A stretch of 64,000 nt of DNA from Dryomyza anilis. Lineage: Eukaryota > Arthropoda > Insecta > Diptera > Dryomyzidae. The notes below the pieces were generated by a model. That model was not told the DNA's origin and made no database searches. It saw nothing but the letters and a program-made list of their open reading frames with translations. Made by a program: the position numbers and the translations under genes. The stretch is taken from assembly GCA_951804985.1 (NCBI GenBank), contig OX638133.1, positions 31,769,963 through 31,833,962 of the forward strand, given 5' to 3'. Of this stretch, positions 1 through 10,985 are shown piece by piece (position 1 is the first letter of the stretch; each line of letters begins with the position of its first letter).

Positions 1-613
1 TTTTAGAAGTTCGTCCTCCGGATGGATTTGTTATTGCTGACTATATATTGAATGGTGGGACGAACGACAGTCGGTATTGCGCACTTATGCGACACTGATT
101 GAGCCAAATGTGTTTGGAATGAGGAAAACAAAAAAAACCGAAGAAAAAACGTCAAAACTTGTCGTTTTCAATAACAGTTGTTGAGGGGTGGCAACCTATA
201 GCAGTATTTTGAAAAAAGGGTGGCACATTCTAGAGAAAGTAGTCATGGCAAAAAGTGATAAAAGGAGAAAAACATTTTATGTTGCAATTTAAGAAATTGA
301 TTTGTTGGCGATTTCGTGCTATGACTGTGCGGAAAACGAGCAAAAGGAGGAATCGTCATAAATTTGTTCTCGTCTACTTCGCTTTTAGTTTCTTGGTCTA
401 TTGTTAATTTATTATATTGTGACAAACATGTGTGTGAAATGACCTCAAAGAGTGTTGCTTATTGAAAGTTTATTTGTGGCGATGATGAAAATACTTGAAC
501 AAAAAAGAAGAGCTTCGTGGGATGACATTGAAGACACGGTCAGTAAACGTTCTGCTTATTGGTTTTGAGAAAATTGCTTCAATTGGAAAAATATGGTAAA
601 GCGTTAAATTTTA
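1..613. other. AT-rich DNA, no gene seen
   Basis: I see no splice-linked coding pattern, tRNA or clear repeat end here. The one short minus-strand frame (243-425) has no recognisable domain and no flanking splice signals. Confidence 0.5.
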
Positions 614-809
614 AATATTACTAGAGATGTGCACGAGCAAGATTTTCAAGTTCCAATCTCGTTTCGAACTTTTCTTGAATTTTTAAGGTAATATACACTG
701 AAAAAAAAATCAACAGTATGTTGAATATATTCATAAATATTATGAATTTTTTCGCCAACTACCAGATCAGCATATTGACACCACCCTTCATTAAATGCAT
801 TCATTTTAT

Positions 810-1745
810 AAAAATTTCCGATTTTTTTTTACTCAAAAAAAAAATTATTTTATGTCCTTAAAAAAAGTTGTTGGAAATAAATTTTATTAAAAAAAAAAAT
901 CGGTAATTTTTTTTTGTAAAAATTTATACAAACAAAATGTTTTTCCAAAAGAATTGTTTTTCAAAACAATATTTTTTTAATATACAATTTTTTTTTATTA
1001 CAACATTTGTTTAATAAAAATTTGTAATTTTAAATAAATATTGTAGGGACATATATATATACATACTTTACACTTATGTATACTTGTTAATTTTCAATGA
1101 TTGTTTATAAAATATGTTTTTTGATTGTATGTTATAAAAATTTAATTTTTGAAAACTCAGAAAAATATAATTGTTGATCAGTCATGATCATTTCAAATAT
1201 TTTAATACAAAATAAATTAAATATTTTTTAAAAAACTAAATTGGCGATCTTGCGATCCTGCAATTATTAACAATCAATTCTCACATGTGCATATGAAGAT
1301 GAAAAATATCGTCGATCAAATATATTGAATAAATACCATCGATCATCACATCGTACAAATCATCGATCATTACATCGTACAAATCACTCCTGCACATTGC
1401 AATAAATATATCGTTGCTGTTCCACATCTTTATTTAAAACTCAAGCAGTTGGATAAATGAATTATGTCAATATTTAACTACAATCAAATTTTCAATTATC
1501 TCACACCTATTCAATGAAAACAACTACTGAATGCAAACCTTATCCTCAATGATCACATACCATCTCTAATTTGCTGCCTTATATTCTACGATTCTGATCT
1601 GGATACTTGGATATAAGATAAGATTATATTAAGAAACACTCACACTCACATAACATTTTAAACTTAACTTATTTCTTTATCCGTACATCTATTTGTTAAT
1701 CCTTTTCCAGTGAATTTTTTTAAATAATATTTCTCAAGAATTATT
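810..1745 (+). other. Homopolymer-rich DNA and 5' leader of the gypsy-type element; LTR not delimited
   Basis: From 810 to about 1040 the sequence is mostly runs of A and T. The stretch 1040-1745 precedes gag and should hold the 5' LTR and primer-binding site of the retroelement. AATAAA occurs near 1325 and near 1402. I could not define an LTR because the 3' copy is missing, and I saw no clear primer-binding site. Confidence 0.3.
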
Positions 1746-2720
1746 ATGCCACCTATTTTACGTCGACCATCTATTGTTAAACGTAAAAACATGGATATTC
1801 CCCGACGTTCTTTTACTCTTCATTCTCCACAAAATTCACCTATTAACGAAAATTCATCACATAACTCACATTTTACGCAGAACACTCCTCAAAACTCACC
1901 ACATGTTACTACTCAAATTTCTTCACACAATTTTATCAAATTACCTCAATTTTGGACCGAAAGTCCTGAAGCGTGGTTTGCACATGCGGAAGTACAATTC
2001 TCTTTACATAATGTGTTTAATGATTCTATTAAATATCAATATATTTTAGTAGCACTTCCTCAAGAAGTTGTAACTAAAGTTCTTGATGTCATACAATTTT
2101 CATCAGTACTTAACAAATATGAAAAGATTAAAAAAACACTTTGTGAAAGATTTTCACTTAGTGAGGAATGTCGTTTTGATCAGTTATTTTCTACGTCTCA
2201 ATTGGGTGATCGTAAACCTTCTGAACTTTTCCGCGATTTAAGAATATTATCAGGCTCGGACAATATAATTAGTCAAGAATTAATTTTTAAATTATGGCTT
2301 CGAAAGTTGCCACAACAGTTACAAATTTATTTGACGTCATGTAGTTCTCAAAGTGTTGACGATAAAATTGTGTTAGCAGATAAAATGTATGAAATAAGTA
2401 ACAAAACTCAAATCTCAGCAATCAATTCTAATGGCCAGTGTGATTCAATCGAACATTCTGTGCAAAATCTTGCTAAATTAACTACAACTCTTTGTGAAAA
2501 TTTGAATCAACTTACTCTGGATGTTTCGGAACTCAAGACAAGATCAAGATCACATGACAGATATGCTTCAAACCTAAGAAAATTTCCTCAAAGACCATCA
2601 ATTTCCAAACATTCTGATTTTTGCTGGTACCATAATAAATTTGGAATTCATGCTTATAAATGTATAGAACCGTGTAACTTTAGTAATAAAAATCAAAAAC
2701 TAAATTCTCGTTTAAACTAA
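1746..2720 (+). CDS. Gag of a Ty3/gypsy retrotransposon, CsRn1-like
   Basis: This 324-codon open frame encodes a structural Gag-type protein that would package the element RNA in cytoplasmic particles. Residues 1-60 are Ser/Asn/Pro-rich. From residue 66 (LPQFW, then [12 protein letters not shown]) it matches the Gag domain common in insect gypsy-type elements. The C-terminus holds one zinc knuckle with Cys293, His296, Cys306 and Cys310. This CHCC order, instead of the usual CCHC, is a known mark of the CsRn1 clade of Ty3/gypsy elements. The start is the first ATG after a stop-rich leader. Protease and RT follow 11 nt downstream in another frame. The frame is intact, but the element as a whole is broken, so expression is doubtful. 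The clade call rests on the knuckle and the Gag domain only. Confidence 0.8.
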   Translation: MPPILRRPSIVKRKNMDIPRRSFTLHSPQNSPINENSSHNSHFTQNTPQNSPHVTTQISSHNFIKLPQFWTESPEAWFAHAEVQFSLHNVFNDSIKYQYILVALPQEVVTKVLDVIQFSSVLNKYEKIKKTLCERFSLSEECRFDQLFSTSQLGDRKPSELFRDLRILSGSDNIISQELIFKLWLRKLPQQLQIYLTSCSSQSVDDKIVLADKMYEISNKTQISAINSNGQCDSIEHSVQNLAKLTTTLCENLNQLTLDVSELKTRSRSHDRYASNLRKFPQRPSISKHSDFCWYHNKFGIHAYKCIEPCNFSNKNQKLNSRLN

Positions 2721-2731
2721 ATTCTTCCATC

Positions 2732-3607
2732 ATGCCGGTGACTCATGATGGAACATCTTCTAGACCAGCACGTCGCCTTTTTATTTTCGACAAAACTAAT
2801 AAAATTAATTTTCTCATAGATACAGGCGCAGTTGTTTCTGTTGTTCCTGCTACAACTTTTAAAAATTTTAAAAGAAATTCTGATGTTGTTTTGGCAGCAG
2901 CAAATGGTTCAACCATTCAAACTTTTGGATCAAAACTATTTAATATTGATCTAGGTTTAAGACGCGATTTTCATTTTCCGTTCATTTTAGCTGACGTTAA
3001 GACCCCAATTATTGGAGCAAATTTCCTAGAACACTTTGAAATTTTAGTTGATATTAAGAAAAGACAAATTATTGACAGTAAAACTAATTTAAAAGCAAGT
3101 GGTTCTTCTGGATATTGTGGATTATCTGCACTTAAAATTTTTGTTGTAGAAAATAAATTTACTAATTTACTTAAAGAATTTCCAAATATCACAAAAGAAC
3201 CTGATTATAATAAAACAGTTAAACACAGAACTGTTCATAGAATAGAAACATGTGGCGTTTTACCGTTCACTAAACCACGCAGACTCGATCCATCAAAATT
3301 TAAAGTTGCCAAATCAGAATTTGAATATTTAGTTAAAATCGGTGTTTGTCGCCCCTCCTCTTCACATGCAGCTTCTGCACTACATCTAGTCCCAAAGAAA
3401 GATCCAAACGATTGGAGACCTTGTGGAGACTACAGAAGACTTAACAATGTTACTGTTCCAGATCGATATCCTTTACCGCATATTCATGACTTAAATATCG
3501 ATCTGAGAAACAAAACAATTTTCTCAAAAATAGATTTAGTAAGAGCATACCATCAAATCCCGTTGGGAATCGGCGTTGGGAAGCTTAAATCACATGGGAA
3601 ATTTTAA
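2732..3607 (+). pseudogene. Truncated gypsy-type Pol: aspartic protease and start of reverse transcriptase
   Basis: The frame opens with a retroviral-type aspartic protease: the active-site DTGA is at residues 30-33 and [10 protein letters not shown] follows. After a linker come RT fingers ([10 protein letters not shown] from about residue 228) and RT motif A ([15 protein letters not shown], catalytic Asp about 268). Homology stops abruptly near base 3570, about residue 280, and the frame runs 10 unrelated codons to a stop. The palm YxDD box, RNase H, integrase and 3' LTR are all absent. Relative to gag it lies in a different frame, as is common for elements that use frameshifting or internal initiation. 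It is a dead fragment: a complete Pol would be about 1000 residues. An R1 repeat copy begins about 60 bp downstream. Confidence 0.85.
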
Positions 3608-3633
3608 AGTATGATTGTTAGGATTATCAAAAT

Positions 3634-4265
3634 TATAGTCGGTGAAAACCGACTATAAATACCCTACACATATGTGTGGTTACCATTAAAAGTGGTATAT
3701 AGGTCACTAGGGTAAACGAATCCTGAAAATAACAACAAACTTTCAATCGCTGAAGAATTTCCATTCATTTGATACCCATATTTACAAATGGGTAGGTGTA
3801 CCGAATTTCACTTTTTTTTTGGAACCACAAGTCGTTTCGCCGGCAACCATTATTTTCATGTATATGAGAATGAGTCAATATATATTTGACCAAAAAAAGT
3901 TTCCTAAGCACGTATACAGTAAATTGATCTGTAGATATAAATTTTATACGAGGTATTTGAACATAAGTGGTCGGTTCTCAGGTCACAATAGACCGATCAT
4001 GCCAATTTTCTTGTTCAGACAACTTAGATATAAAAGTAATCTAAATCTAAAGATTCATTGCTCTAGCTCTTCTATTTTTTCTGTAATCGTGATTTCAACA
4101 GACAGACGGACAGACAGACAGACAGACGGACATCTCTAAATCGACTCAGGAGGTCATGCTGATCAAGAATATATGTACTTTTCCATACCGGAGATGTTTC
4201 CTTAAGGGTGTTACAAACGGCGTACCAAACTGAATATACCCTTTCATTTTAGTGTAGGGTATAAA
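3634..4265 (-). repeat. Dispersed repeat R1, copy a
   Basis: On the minus strand it starts TATACCCTACAC (near 4262) and runs through GTACGCCGTTTGTAACACCC, CATATATTCTTGATCAGCAT and a CTGTCCGTCTGTC-like stretch. The same order recurs at 4790-7298 (split), 22565-22695, 44600-44812 and 62419-62545. The far end carries a perfect 10-bp hairpin, TATAGTCGGT with loop GAAA (3634-3657). No coding capacity is seen. R1 resembles the abundant dispersed repeats of muscoid flies with TATACCCT ends, but I cannot name a family. Confidence 0.65.
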
Positions 4266-5043
4266 TATTAAAAACTTTTTACTAATGTATACCTGTCGAG
4301 CAAGCATTATATAAGAAATAACATACAAGAAGTACTTGAGTACGGAGAATTACGGCAAAAAATGAACGAAAAATAAATATTGTGATTGAAATTTTGTTTG
4401 ATGAACAGCTTTCTTCAATATGATGTACATATATTTTGTATTTTATGTAATTGTTCATTAATATTCTTCACATACAGTTCATTATATTGAAAAAGATTCT
4501 TTCGACAGTTACCAAGAGTTCATCATATTTATGATCACATTTATAAAATTGATGTTGTTAGTCATTAATATTATGAATGATTCTTCAATACAATGAATAA
4601 TGGTTTGAAGAACGGAATTCATCAATGTGATGTACATTTTTTTTCTGTGCAAATTTCGCATTTCGATGGAGGGTTTTACTCGTCTCGTGCACTAAATATA
4701 CAATATTACCACAAAACAATTAGGAAAGTTATGACACATAGGAAAATATAGAAAAAATAGGGAAATTTTGATAGTTTGTGTAATGAAGAATTCCTTTTAT
4801 TTGAGTACACATATTTACGAGACAAAAAAAGTTTACTTCGATCGGTATAAAGTAAAATTTACAAATAGATGTTACTGTTGTATGAGATATTTGAACATAA
4901 GTGGTCGGCTCACTTGTCAAGATCGATCAATCACGACCATTTTCAATACCAGATGTATAGTTAATCTAAGTTTTATTGATCTAGTATTTTTAGTTTTTCT
5001 ATAATTTGCTAAATTGTTAAGGACATGCTGATCAAGAACATAT

Positions 5044-5290
5044 CGTTGGTGATACTGTAAAACCGCCTATCTAAATTTTCGAATACCCCTTAAAAAATGA
5101 ATTTAACAGAAGAAATAAAACTATTTTCAGTCTCAATTCTGTACTTACTTCATACAAAATTAAGTATGTCATAACTTCTAATGACATTTATCTAATTTAT
5201 CCGATCAACATATCATTAAAAACTCGATTATAACACAAAATTAGGCGTAATTTTCACATGCAGTTAGGCGGTTTTGCAGTATCACCGACG
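5044..5290. mobile_element. 247-bp MITE inserted in R1
   Basis: The ends are near-perfect 26-bp inverted repeats: CGTTGGTGATACTGTAAAAC at the left and GTTTTGCAGTATCACCGACG at the right. Flanking ATAT on both sides may be the target duplication. It encodes nothing and needs a transposase in trans. Confidence 0.7.
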
Positions 5291-5316
5291 ATATATATAC
5301 TTCCCATACCAGACAC

Positions 5317-7268
5317 AGAAAAACATCATATTGTTGTTTGTAATAAAATTTTCAGACAACAGTTTTTATGGAAAAAATATTTTTTTTTGGATTTTTTTTT
5401 CTTTAATAAAATTTTTTCCAAAAATATTTTTTTTGAAAAATTCGTTAAAAATAAATTTTTAAATTATTCATAAATATTATGATTATATTCATCAATACGA
5501 CAATTCAAATGAATTGTACTGAATATTTCGTTATTCACTATGATGTTCTCTTCACTAGGAAAAGAATAATGACAGGATTATCTCTACCAGTACTTAAGGG
5601 TGTCACTATTCCTTTGTCTAACGAAGTAAAATATCTGGGCTTAACTCTAGATAGTAAACTACTTTGGACAAAACATGTTGAAAATAAAATTTCGCGAGCA
5701 TTGAATGCCTTCTGGCAATGCAGAGGAATTTTTGGGAAGACATGGGGACTATCGCCGAGCAAAACCTTATGGATTTACACGGCAATGATAAGACCGATGA
5801 TATCATATGCATCGGTAGTCTGGTGGAACAAGCTGTCGCGAAAATGCGTGACAACTAGTCTTGCCAAGATTCAGAGACCGTGTGTCTGGGTGTTACGGGT
5901 GCCTTTCCCACTACACCTGGTCCAGCACTGAATGCAATCTTAAACCTACCACCACTTGACATCTTCATCAGAGGCGAAGCCATGAAAGGCTGCTGGAGAC
6001 TAAAACGAGGTGGTTTCTGGTTTAATGTTCCCTGGAATATCTCTGACATTGCACTTGACACTCCATTAGACACCTGTCTACTGGAGATGCCCTCTGATGC
6101 AATAATAACAGAAATATTACCAAGACGAAATTTTGAGGTCTGCCAACCTGACATTCAAGACTGGCTAACGCCTGACTGTGAGCCAGGTAGAGGGTCACAT
6201 CGCATTTTCACAGACGGCTCCAGAATCGATCAGGGATCTGGTGCTGGAGTGTTTGTGGAACCGGATGACCGCAGACTTCACTTCGCCTTAGGCGACAATG
6301 CCTCGGTATTTCAAGCCGAAGTCTATGCTATACTTATGGCTATGGACTACATTGCGGATAATAGATGGCAGAACAGGGCTATATCAGTTTGCAGCGATAG
6401 TCAGGATGCTCATATGGCTTTGAACAACCAGGTCATCACTTCCAAAATTGTACGTCAATGCAGATCACGTCTCAATTGTGTTGGTAAATACAATACACTG
6501 AAACTGATTTGGGTGCCGGGCCATAAAGGAGTTTCGGGCAATGAAACATCTGACGAACTAGCACGTGCTGGATCTGAGGATAATCCATTTGGACCAGAAC
6601 CTGTGCTTGGACTACCTGCATCTACGGGAAAATTCGTCATCAGCTCTTGAGTCGCCTCTGCACACAAGAACAGATGGCTGAATGAGACGAAATGCAGATT
6701 CTCCAAGCTCATGACACCGACGATAACCAAAAGATCGGCCTCGTTTCTACTTTCCTTAAGTAGAAAGGAGTGCAGAAAACTGACGGGACTTCTAACGGGA
6801 CACAACGCATGTGAAAAACACATGAACGCAATCGGCCTGGCCGAAAGCGCCTTATGTTCTGCCTGCTACGAAGAAACTGGCACCACAGAGCACTATCTCT
6901 GTGACTGTCCAGCATTTTCTAGAATTAGAAGGCAGATCTTTGGCACAGACGTGATGAGAGAGGATCAGCTTCACTCTTTATCACACATAGTCTTCTTAGA
7001 TTCAATAATGAATCTAAGAAGTATCATTAAAAACCAGGGAACTGGGTCACAGCACAATGGATATAACCCTGTCTGAGTGCTGTGGCTCTATTTTTTTATC
7101 CCACAAAAAAAAAATGATGTGCGATAGTATGAATAAGTTCATATATATAATGAATGCATTCATCAATATTTAATGAACGGTGGTATCAATATGATGAATC
7201 TGGTAGTTGGCAAAAAAATTCATAATATTTATGAAAAAATTTATCATATTGATGAATTTTTCTGTGTA
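5317..7268. mobile_element. Palindromic MITE carrying a LINE insertion
   Basis: The left end is CACAGAAAAACATCATATTG within R1, and the right end is the inverse, CATATTGATGAATTTTTCTGTG. The right arm (7130-7268) is nearly the reverse complement of the arm at 694-800. The LINE 3' part (5545-7110) sits inside. The left arm is more diverged. Confidence 0.5.
5545..7110 (+). pseudogene. 3' part of a LOA/I-type non-LTR retrotransposon, with frameshift and stop
   Basis: This 5'-truncated LINE keeps the end of reverse transcriptase, RNase H and the C-terminal knuckle. RT thumb sequence (VKYLGLTLDSKLLW, MIRPMISYASVVWW) is read in frame 1 to 5931. A frameshift between 5880 and 5931 moves the reading to frame 3, where RNase H has FTDGS, a downstream Glu, CSDSQ and HKGVSGNETSDELA, so all four acidic catalytic residues are present. 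An in-frame TGA at 6648-6650 interrupts it. From 6711 to 7076 the frame ends with a CxxC-x8-HxxxC knuckle (CSAC, ETGTTEHYLC) typical of the tails of such ORF2 proteins. A run of ten A near 7107 is the likely 3' tail. RNase H excludes the Jockey clade; LOA versus I is uncertain. It is non-functional as it stands. Confidence 0.85.
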
Positions 7269-7298
7269 TAACATTTCACTCTTAGTGTAGTGTATAAA

Positions 7299-8303
7299 AA
7301 GTGTACAACAATACTAGTAAATGTCAATTAAATCAAAAAAAAATATTGCATATAAAATTGTAAAAATAACTTATAATTGACTCCCACTTAGTACACACAA
7401 ATATTTGCCAATAATTAATTTAATTATGCGCATAGCATAACTACACAATTTAGTTTTACCTCAAGTCCAAAATCAACCATATACATTTAGTTGCCGGCTT
7501 CTTTTAATTTTTATTCTACGTGGAAAACTCATTTTACTCCATTTAGCTGGCAATTAAAATAAATTTCTGTCCAAAGATAAGCATTGCATGTGTCATGGAT
7601 GCGAAAGCAGCGCCACTGCAATGCACTTCAACGATAGTCAACACATTTATCCCTTTGATATCCCCCCTTCTCAACCGATTCACCTGCCCAACACTACGTT
7701 TTACTACACTATAGACTCCACTTTTTGCATTTAATTCCAACTCCCTTTCCCCAATTCTATAAACATTTGCGGAGCTGCCACTTAAAGTGAATGCCGCCGC
7801 TGCCCGTAGGAATGCAGCTCAAGTACTGCAAATCATTAAGCTATATAGAAAAAAAAAGTCTCACTTGACGACGGCGACTGGAGAAGCAACCAGTTTTGTA
7901 GGCTCAAAACACTGGCACAGAAAAATAAGTGAAGAAGCAACACTCTTCAGTGGAGTAGTAGGAACAGTGCACAGTGCAGAAAAAAAAGTAGCAAAAATAA
8001 AGCCAACTCTTGCTAAACGTGAAGTGAGGTCTCTGGCAAAGTCCGACATGTTTCGAACAGGGTTTTAAAATTTTTAATTGCAGTCTTCGATGAGAATCCC
8101 AGAAGAACGTCCGTCGAGTGTAAATTCTCTGGAAAAATGTATGTCATGCAGTTTGATGCACTGTGTGATGTGTGTGATGTGTGTGATAAAAATTCGGACA
8201 GAATATTGTTTTCTGAAAATATTTTATGGAGAAAAAGCTCAAAGAAAAAGTTTAAAATCATTTTACCAGATTATATTTTATACAGTAACTTCATGTCAAC
8301 TCC
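7299..8303. other. Less AT-rich, apparently single-copy DNA; one open frame of unknown meaning
   Basis: This stretch has no repeat ends that I can match elsewhere in the window. A 93-codon plus-strand frame (7787-8068) starts MNAAAARRNAAQ and is Lys/Ala/Ser-rich, with no recognised domain or splice partner, so I do not call it a gene. A short GTGTGATG repeat lies at about 8160-8190. Confidence 0.4.
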
Positions 8304-8903
8304 ACACTCAGAAAGAAAAACTATTAAATCCATAGCAATTTCTTTTGATTCAACGATTTTTTACTATTAAAATTAGTCAATGGAATTTTTCCTATTAATA
8401 TTATAATGTATGAACTATTAATTTTATAGTGGCGTCACACGATTGATCTTATAAGATTTTACTATAAAAAATTAATGTGACGTCCTATTAATACTAAAAA
8501 CTACCATTAAATGAATACTATTATAACAATATAATAAAATTATTAATTGAATAACTCCAACTATTGTTTTAAATATATTGTATTATAAATTCAATAGTTT
8601 AAATCATTTAAATGTAATAGGATATCACATTCTTTTTAAATGATATAACTATTAAATTTCTATGCGAATTATAGTTTTTTATATGTATTCAATAGGATTG
8701 GCCATATTAATCCGAAATGATATTTATTTAATATTGTTAATATTACTTTTATTTCAAGTAATATTAAAATAATTGTTCCAATTGTTTACAATTTGAGTTT
8801 TCGATGAAAATGATTGCAAAATAAATGTAAACGAGTCAATAATATTGTCTATTAAATTTCTTTACATAATATATTCTTTTTTTATACAATTATTATTAAA
8901 ATT

Positions 8904-9660
8904 TTATTCGGAATGCAAATGTGTGCTTGCAATTTCTTTTCCGCGCTGCATTCTTTGCTGTACTTCGATGGTATGCAACATGAATTGAATGAAGTGAATC
9001 TGGAAATGAATAAATTTAATAATATAAATAAGTTATTATTAACGTTATGTTTAAGGATTAAAATCGTATACTTTTCATCCCATTGATGCATTGAGAAATA
9101 AATTCAAAATCAAAAGTTTGCTTTATATAACTGATTTATTAATTTATCCTATTAAATCAAAATTACAAAACTATTTCCTATTTAATATTGTGATACTATA
9201 GAAGCAATAGGAAATACATACAAAAACAATAGTGATAAAACTATAAAGACAATTATTTTAATCCTATGAACTTAATATTTAAAATTTTCATCCTGTAGAA
9301 ACAATATGAAATAGAATCAATAGTTTGCTTCATATAACATATTGATACTATAGTCCATCATATAAAAACAAAATGACAAAACTTTAGCTACAATACTTTT
9401 CATCCTATGAAATTCGTTTTAATAATTCTATCCTATAGAAGCAATAAGAAATACTATAAAACTAATAGTATAATTAAAATCACGTAGGAATATGTTTTTT
9501 TTTTGTTAAATTTAACAAGTTATTTAATAAATAGTAATAAAATTAAATCAAAAAAAGATGTAATCAAAAATGTAAGCTTACCTTGAGAATGTACGAATGA
9601 TGCTCAAATGACTGATGCTTCAAAGGTACTGTGTCCAAATTTGCGTCTTTGCCGTCCTGT
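8904..9660 (-). CDS. Two candidate last exons of an unknown protein
   Basis: I do not recognise this protein. On the minus strand an exon at 9660-9582 is preceded by TTAAG and followed by a strong donor, GTAAGC. A second exon at 8999-8904 follows TTTATTCATTTCCAG and ends in TAA. The junction keeps one open frame of 57 residues: QDGKDANLDTVPLKHQSFEH, then HSYILK, then IHFIQFMLHTIEVQQRMQRG and KEIASTHLHSE. The second part could form an amphipathic helix. Upstream exons are not identified; a repeat copy (9782-10985) lies where they would be. Because the pair sits inside a 3.3-kb TIR element it may be the C-terminus of that element's own protein, a captured host fragment, or chance. Splice signals plus the open frame are the only support. 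Confidence 0.3.
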
Positions 9661-9781
9661 CTTAATTGACTTGTTTGATTAATGTAATATTTTAAATTTA
9701 GTTTTTGAATGTTTTAGTTTTCATTTGTTTTCTATTTAGTTATTAAGTAAACTGTGTTATTTTTAAAATTTACACATATGG

Positions 9782-10985
9782 GCATTTCCTGAGGTTCCGG
9801 ACGGAACATTCGTACGCTTTAAACTTGAATATCTCAAAGGAAAATTAATGAATTTACTTGAGCATGTAGTATTTAAATACATCTATTTAAACATCTACCA
9901 ACAATTATAGAATTCTATACGGTAGATCAAAAGATATAAATGAAATAATGGGCGTTCCGAACGGGACAAAAACGGAAGTAAATATCGAGGTTCATATGGA
10001 TATTCCAAATAGTCAGCAAGTTTGGCGTACAAATAATTTTTCGAAATATTTTAAAAAATAGTTGAAATAACGTGCTTTCTTCTTATATTTACACTTTGTT
10101 CCTAAAGTTTATAGTTTTTTCATAAAAAATCACAGAAAAATTCCGGATGGGACAAAAAATTCCGTATAGAAAATATCAGTACGATTTTTATTCTAAAAAT
10201 ACTTTTTACATACAATATATTTTTTTGAATTATCTTTGAACGTAGCTGAGACAATTTACTTTATTTTTATATATACGTACTTTGTTCCTAAAGCTTACAG
10301 TTATTTCATAATAAATCGCAGAATAATACCGGACGTTCCGTATAGAAATTTGCACTACGATTTTTTGATAAAAATAATTGTGTATATGACAATATCAATA
10401 ATAATTATTACGAAATGAAAAGTAATGTACTATTCAAATTCCCAGATGTTTTTTTTTACTTTCTTTGAAAAAAAAATGTTTTGTTATTTTTTACACTGTA
10501 GTTTTGTACTTTTGGTACTCAAAGTTCCGGACGGGACAGATTTCAATTAGCTGTCAAAAATTTTCTAGAATTACTAGGATAATTTTGTTTACATTTTTGG
10601 AAATTCCGAGAAAATTCTGCTTTGGAAACAGTGGATTCAACTCTTAAAAAAAAAACTTTTCAGTTTACTATGGTAATAAATGTATCTTTTTGGTTCCGGA
10701 CGGGACATCACAAACCCTTATACAAAAATCAACATTTTTCCGTTATATTAATATGTATTATTATTTTTAAGTTTTAGAAATAATTATTAATGTTACCAGA
10801 AAAAACAGAAAATAATATTTTGTACTTACTCAAAATACTCAATATTGGTATATTTACATATTTCATAGTAACGTAACTTTATGGTTATTTTTTTATACGT
10901 TACCGTTAACGAAATAAAAATTTCTTTTTAGATATTTAGATTCAGATATTTAAGATTCCAAATCCATCGTTATTTCAAAGATTGG
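9782..10985 (+). repeat. CCGGACGGGACA-box repeat, copy 1
   Basis: An AT-rich block in which the GC-rich word GTTCCGGACGGGACA or a close variant recurs near 9799, 9955, 10142, 10332, 10525 and 10695, that is every 155-195 bp. The text between boxes also repeats (TTTGTTCCTAAAGTTTATAG / TTTGTTCCTAAAGCTTACAG, then ATAAAAAATCACAGAA / ATAATAAATCGCAGAA). The block therefore looks like diverged tandem monomers. It is the inverted counterpart of 15835-17300. Confidence 0.6.

Larger units (their letters stand above)
694..4652. mobile_element. Palindromic MITE split by later insertions
   Basis: The left arm starts TACACTGAAAAAAAA and runs through TTCATAAATATTATGAA and GCCAACTACCAGAT. The right end at about 4620-4652 (ATCAATGTGATGTACA followed by TTTTTTTTCTGTGC) is its inverse in outline. 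The left arm matches the arm at 7130-7268 much better, so both belong to one family with CACAGAAAAA-type ends. Pairing 694 with 4652 rests on both lying directly inside the hAT-like ends. The interior is filled by the gypsy-type remnant and R1. Confidence 0.4.
614..4709. mobile_element. hAT-like element with nested insertions
   Basis: The 8-mer AATATTAC occurs exactly at 614-621 and again at 4702-4709. Just inside the left copy is TAGAGATGTGCACGAG, a typical hAT terminal sequence, and just inside the right copy is a degenerate inverse, CTCGTGCACTAAATATAC. An 8-bp duplication plus such ends fits hAT. The original element must have been short: almost all of the 4 kb between the ends is other transposons (a palindromic MITE, a gypsy-type element, one R1 copy). 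No hAT transposase is visible. The right end is weak, so the pairing is probable rather than certain. Confidence 0.5.
4790..7298 (-). repeat. Dispersed repeat R1, copy b, split by two MITEs
   Basis: R1 sequence is present at 4790-5043 (GTGGTCGGCTCACTTGTCAA, TTTTCAATACCAGATG, GACATGCTGATCAAGAACAT), resumes at 5291-5316 (TATATACTTCCCATACCAG) and ends at 7269-7298 (CACTCTTAGTGTAGTGTATA). The missing joints are filled by the MITEs at 5044-5290 and 5317-7268. The order of R1 blocks matches copy a, so this is one repeat opened twice. Confidence 0.6.

Noticed and set aside
7787..8068. 93-codon Lys/Ala/Ser-rich frame as a small gene
   Set aside because: Overlaps an opposite-strand frame of similar length and has no domain or conserved context. 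Left as unsupported.
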